A stretch of DNA of 43,977 nucleotides from Alphaproteobacteria bacterium (GTDB lineage: Bacteria > Pseudomonadota > Alphaproteobacteria > Rhizobiales > BM303), in NCBI GenBank assembly GCA_024275895.1, contig JAJRYE010000009.1, forward strand, positions 1 to 43,977, in the 5' to 3' direction. The notes under the pieces are model-generated. The model saw only the letters and a program-made list of their open reading frames with translations, did no database searches and was not told the origin of the DNA. The translations under genes were made by a program, and so were the position numbers. Every line of letters begins with the position of its first letter. Positions within the stretch are counted from its first letter, which is position 1. Positions 42,966 to 43,977 of this stretch are shown here, in pieces.

Positions 42966-43005
42966 CCCGGCATTAATATTCTAGTATGCCGGGCGCGTGT
43001 TTTTT
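42966..43005 (+). terminator. intrinsic terminator after the ferredoxin-reductase gene
   Basis: CCCGGCAT (42966-42973) and ATGCCGGG (42986-42993) form a perfect eight-pair stem with a 12-base loop, followed after CGCGTG by six Ts ending at 43005. The rest of the gap 42881-43057 is AT-rich and would hold the promoter of the next gene. Confidence 0.7.
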
Positions 43006-43057
43006 CCCGTGACGGGGGAGGGTTGCGCTGTTGCGAGTAATATAATGAAAACTGAAA

Positions 43058-43977
43058 ATGGGGATTAGAGCGTTGACATATCTGAACAAAATTATGGCAG
43101 GAGCCGCGGCTCTCGCCTTTACAGCCGGCTTGATGATGGCGCCTGCCCAGGCTGCCGACCCGATCAAGATCGGGACATTTTTATCCGTAACGGGTCCGGC
43201 CTCGTTTCTCGGTGATCCCGAGTTGAAAACCTTGCAGATGTATGTTGAGAAAATCAACAAGGAGGGCGGTATTTTAGGGCGTCCGCTGCAACTGGTTCAC
43301 TATGATGCCCAGCATCAGGCGAAAAAGGCGGTGACTTTCGCCAAGCGCCTTATCGAGCAGGACAAGGTCGATGTGATTGTCGGCGGCTCGACATCGGGGC
43401 AGACCATGGCCGTCGTCAAGCTGATGCAAAAAGCCGGTATGCCGTTTATCTCGCTTGCCGGCGCGGCGGTGATCATTGATCCGGTGAAAAAATGGGTGTT
43501 CAAGACGCCGCATACCGACCGTCTGGCGGCCAAAAAAATATTCGCCGACATGAAAAAGCGCAATATGTCCAAACTGGGTTTGCTCTCGGGCGCCGGCGGT
43601 TTTGACAAATCCTGCCGCAAGAGTGTCACATCGCTGGCGCCGAAATTCGGCATTACCATTGTTGCCGATGAAACCCATGGCAAGGGCGATACCGATATGA
43701 CGCCGCAGTTGACCAAGATCAAGAACGCCAAGGGCGTACAGGCCTTCATGTATTGCGGCTTTGGCGCGGCGACCTCGATTGTGGCGCGCAACTTCAAGCA
43801 GCTGGGCCTGAAAATCGCCCATTATCACAGCCATGGCTCGGGCTCGATGAAATTTATCAAGGGCGCGGGCGGCGCGGCCGAGGGGGTCAGGCTCCCCGCA
43901 GCGGCGCTGCTGGTGGTTGACGCGCTGCCCGACAGCAACCCGCAAAAGGCGGTTGCGGCCGCTTACCGTGATGCTTA
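43058..43977 (+). CDS. ABC transporter periplasmic binding protein, branched-chain amino acid type (5' part)
   Basis: Partial gene, running off the window. The product belongs to the LivK/Leu-Ile-Val binding protein family of type I periplasmic receptors. The signal peptide is MGIRALTYLNKIMAGAAAL... with hydrophobic AFTAGLMMAPAQA and cleavage before ADPIKIGTFLSV. The mature part has TGPASFLGDPE, KINKEGGILGRPLQLVHYDAQ, VIVGGSTSGQTMAV and LTKIKNAKGVQAFMYCGFG. Substrates of this family include branched-chain amino acids, amides, urea and aromatic acids, and cannot be assigned here. The start is uncertain among ATG 43058, TTG 43073 and ATG 43094; the first two give a proper basic n-region. The permease and ATPase genes are expected past the right edge. 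Confidence 0.92.
   Translation, partial: MGIRALTYLNKIMAGAAALAFTAGLMMAPAQAADPIKIGTFLSVTGPASFLGDPELKTLQMYVEKINKEGGILGRPLQLVHYDAQHQAKKAVTFAKRLIEQDKVDVIVGGSTSGQTMAVVKLMQKAGMPFISLAGAAVIIDPVKKWVFKTPHTDRLAAKKIFADMKKRNMSKLGLLSGAGGFDKSCRKSVTSLAPKFGITIVADETHGKGDTDMTPQLTKIKNAKGVQAFMYCGFGAATSIVARNFKQLGLKIAHYHSHGSGSMKFIKGAGGAAEGVRLPAAALLVVDALPDSNPQKAVAAAYRDA

Noticed and set aside
43274-43945. 223-codon open frame opposite the partial binding protein
   Set aside because: The plus-strand reading has a signal peptide and clear family motifs; the minus-strand reading has none.

Overview
The window reads as a chromosomal segment of a fairly GC-rich alphaproteobacterium, probably near the Rhodospirillales or their neighbours. 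The evidence is the mutM / ubiE-ubiB-coaBC-dut gene order beside an enoyl-CoA hydratase, a GlnD of alphaproteobacterial type, a MutL that carries its own endonuclease motif, an intact ubiquinone pathway block and REP-like intergenic repeats. The genus cannot be named from the sequence alone. No phage, transposase, CRISPR array or rRNA was seen.

Layout. 1-6.3 kb: housekeeping block with an enoyl-CoA hydratase and mutM on the minus strand, then ubiE, ubiB, coaBC and dut on the plus strand, four genes that all appear to use non-ATG starts. 6.3-8.8 kb: sulfur block with an Rrf2 regulator lacking the usual cluster cysteines, cysK, and a MoeB/ThiF-type E1 enzyme. 8.8-11.6 kb: glnD. 11.9-13.4 kb: an unrecognised exported glycine-rich protein built from three related modules. 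13.4-22.4 kb: a tricarboxylate catabolic island. A TctD/TctE-like two-component pair, whose kinase is cut by an in-frame TAG, is divergent from tctC, a fused tctA-tctB, a PrpF/GalD-family isomerase, tcuA and tcuB. The expected job is import of a tricarboxylate such as tricarballylate or trans-aconitate and its conversion to cis-aconitate. 22.4-26.3 kb: yaaA, a SulP/STAS anion transporter and an M20D amidohydrolase.

26.7-30.9 kb: the most distinctive locus, a complete tungsten-type aldehyde oxidoreductase operon of the AorABC kind. It has a four-cluster ferredoxin, the catalytic AOR subunit and an FAD/NAD(P)H subunit, followed by a dedicated MoaD/ThiS-like protein and a 104-residue protein I do not recognise that overlaps the MoaD gene. 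Its leader holds a hairpin and a perfect 13-bp palindrome. The MoeB-like enzyme at 8 kb is the only candidate in the window for activating the MoaD-like protein.

31.1-41.2 kb, all minus strand: pgi, then mutL, an RND membrane-fusion protein, an RND pump and an Uup-type ABC-F ATPase packed with 1-4 base overlaps or a 2-base gap, and a small unknown gene. 41.3-44 kb: tRNA-Pro(CGG) on the minus strand, tRNA-Gln(TTG) on the plus strand, a ferredoxin-reductase-like flavoprotein, a terminator and the 5' part of a branched-chain amino-acid-type binding protein that runs off the window. Two copies of an 84-bp palindromic MITE-like element lie at 36-119 and 26456-26539.
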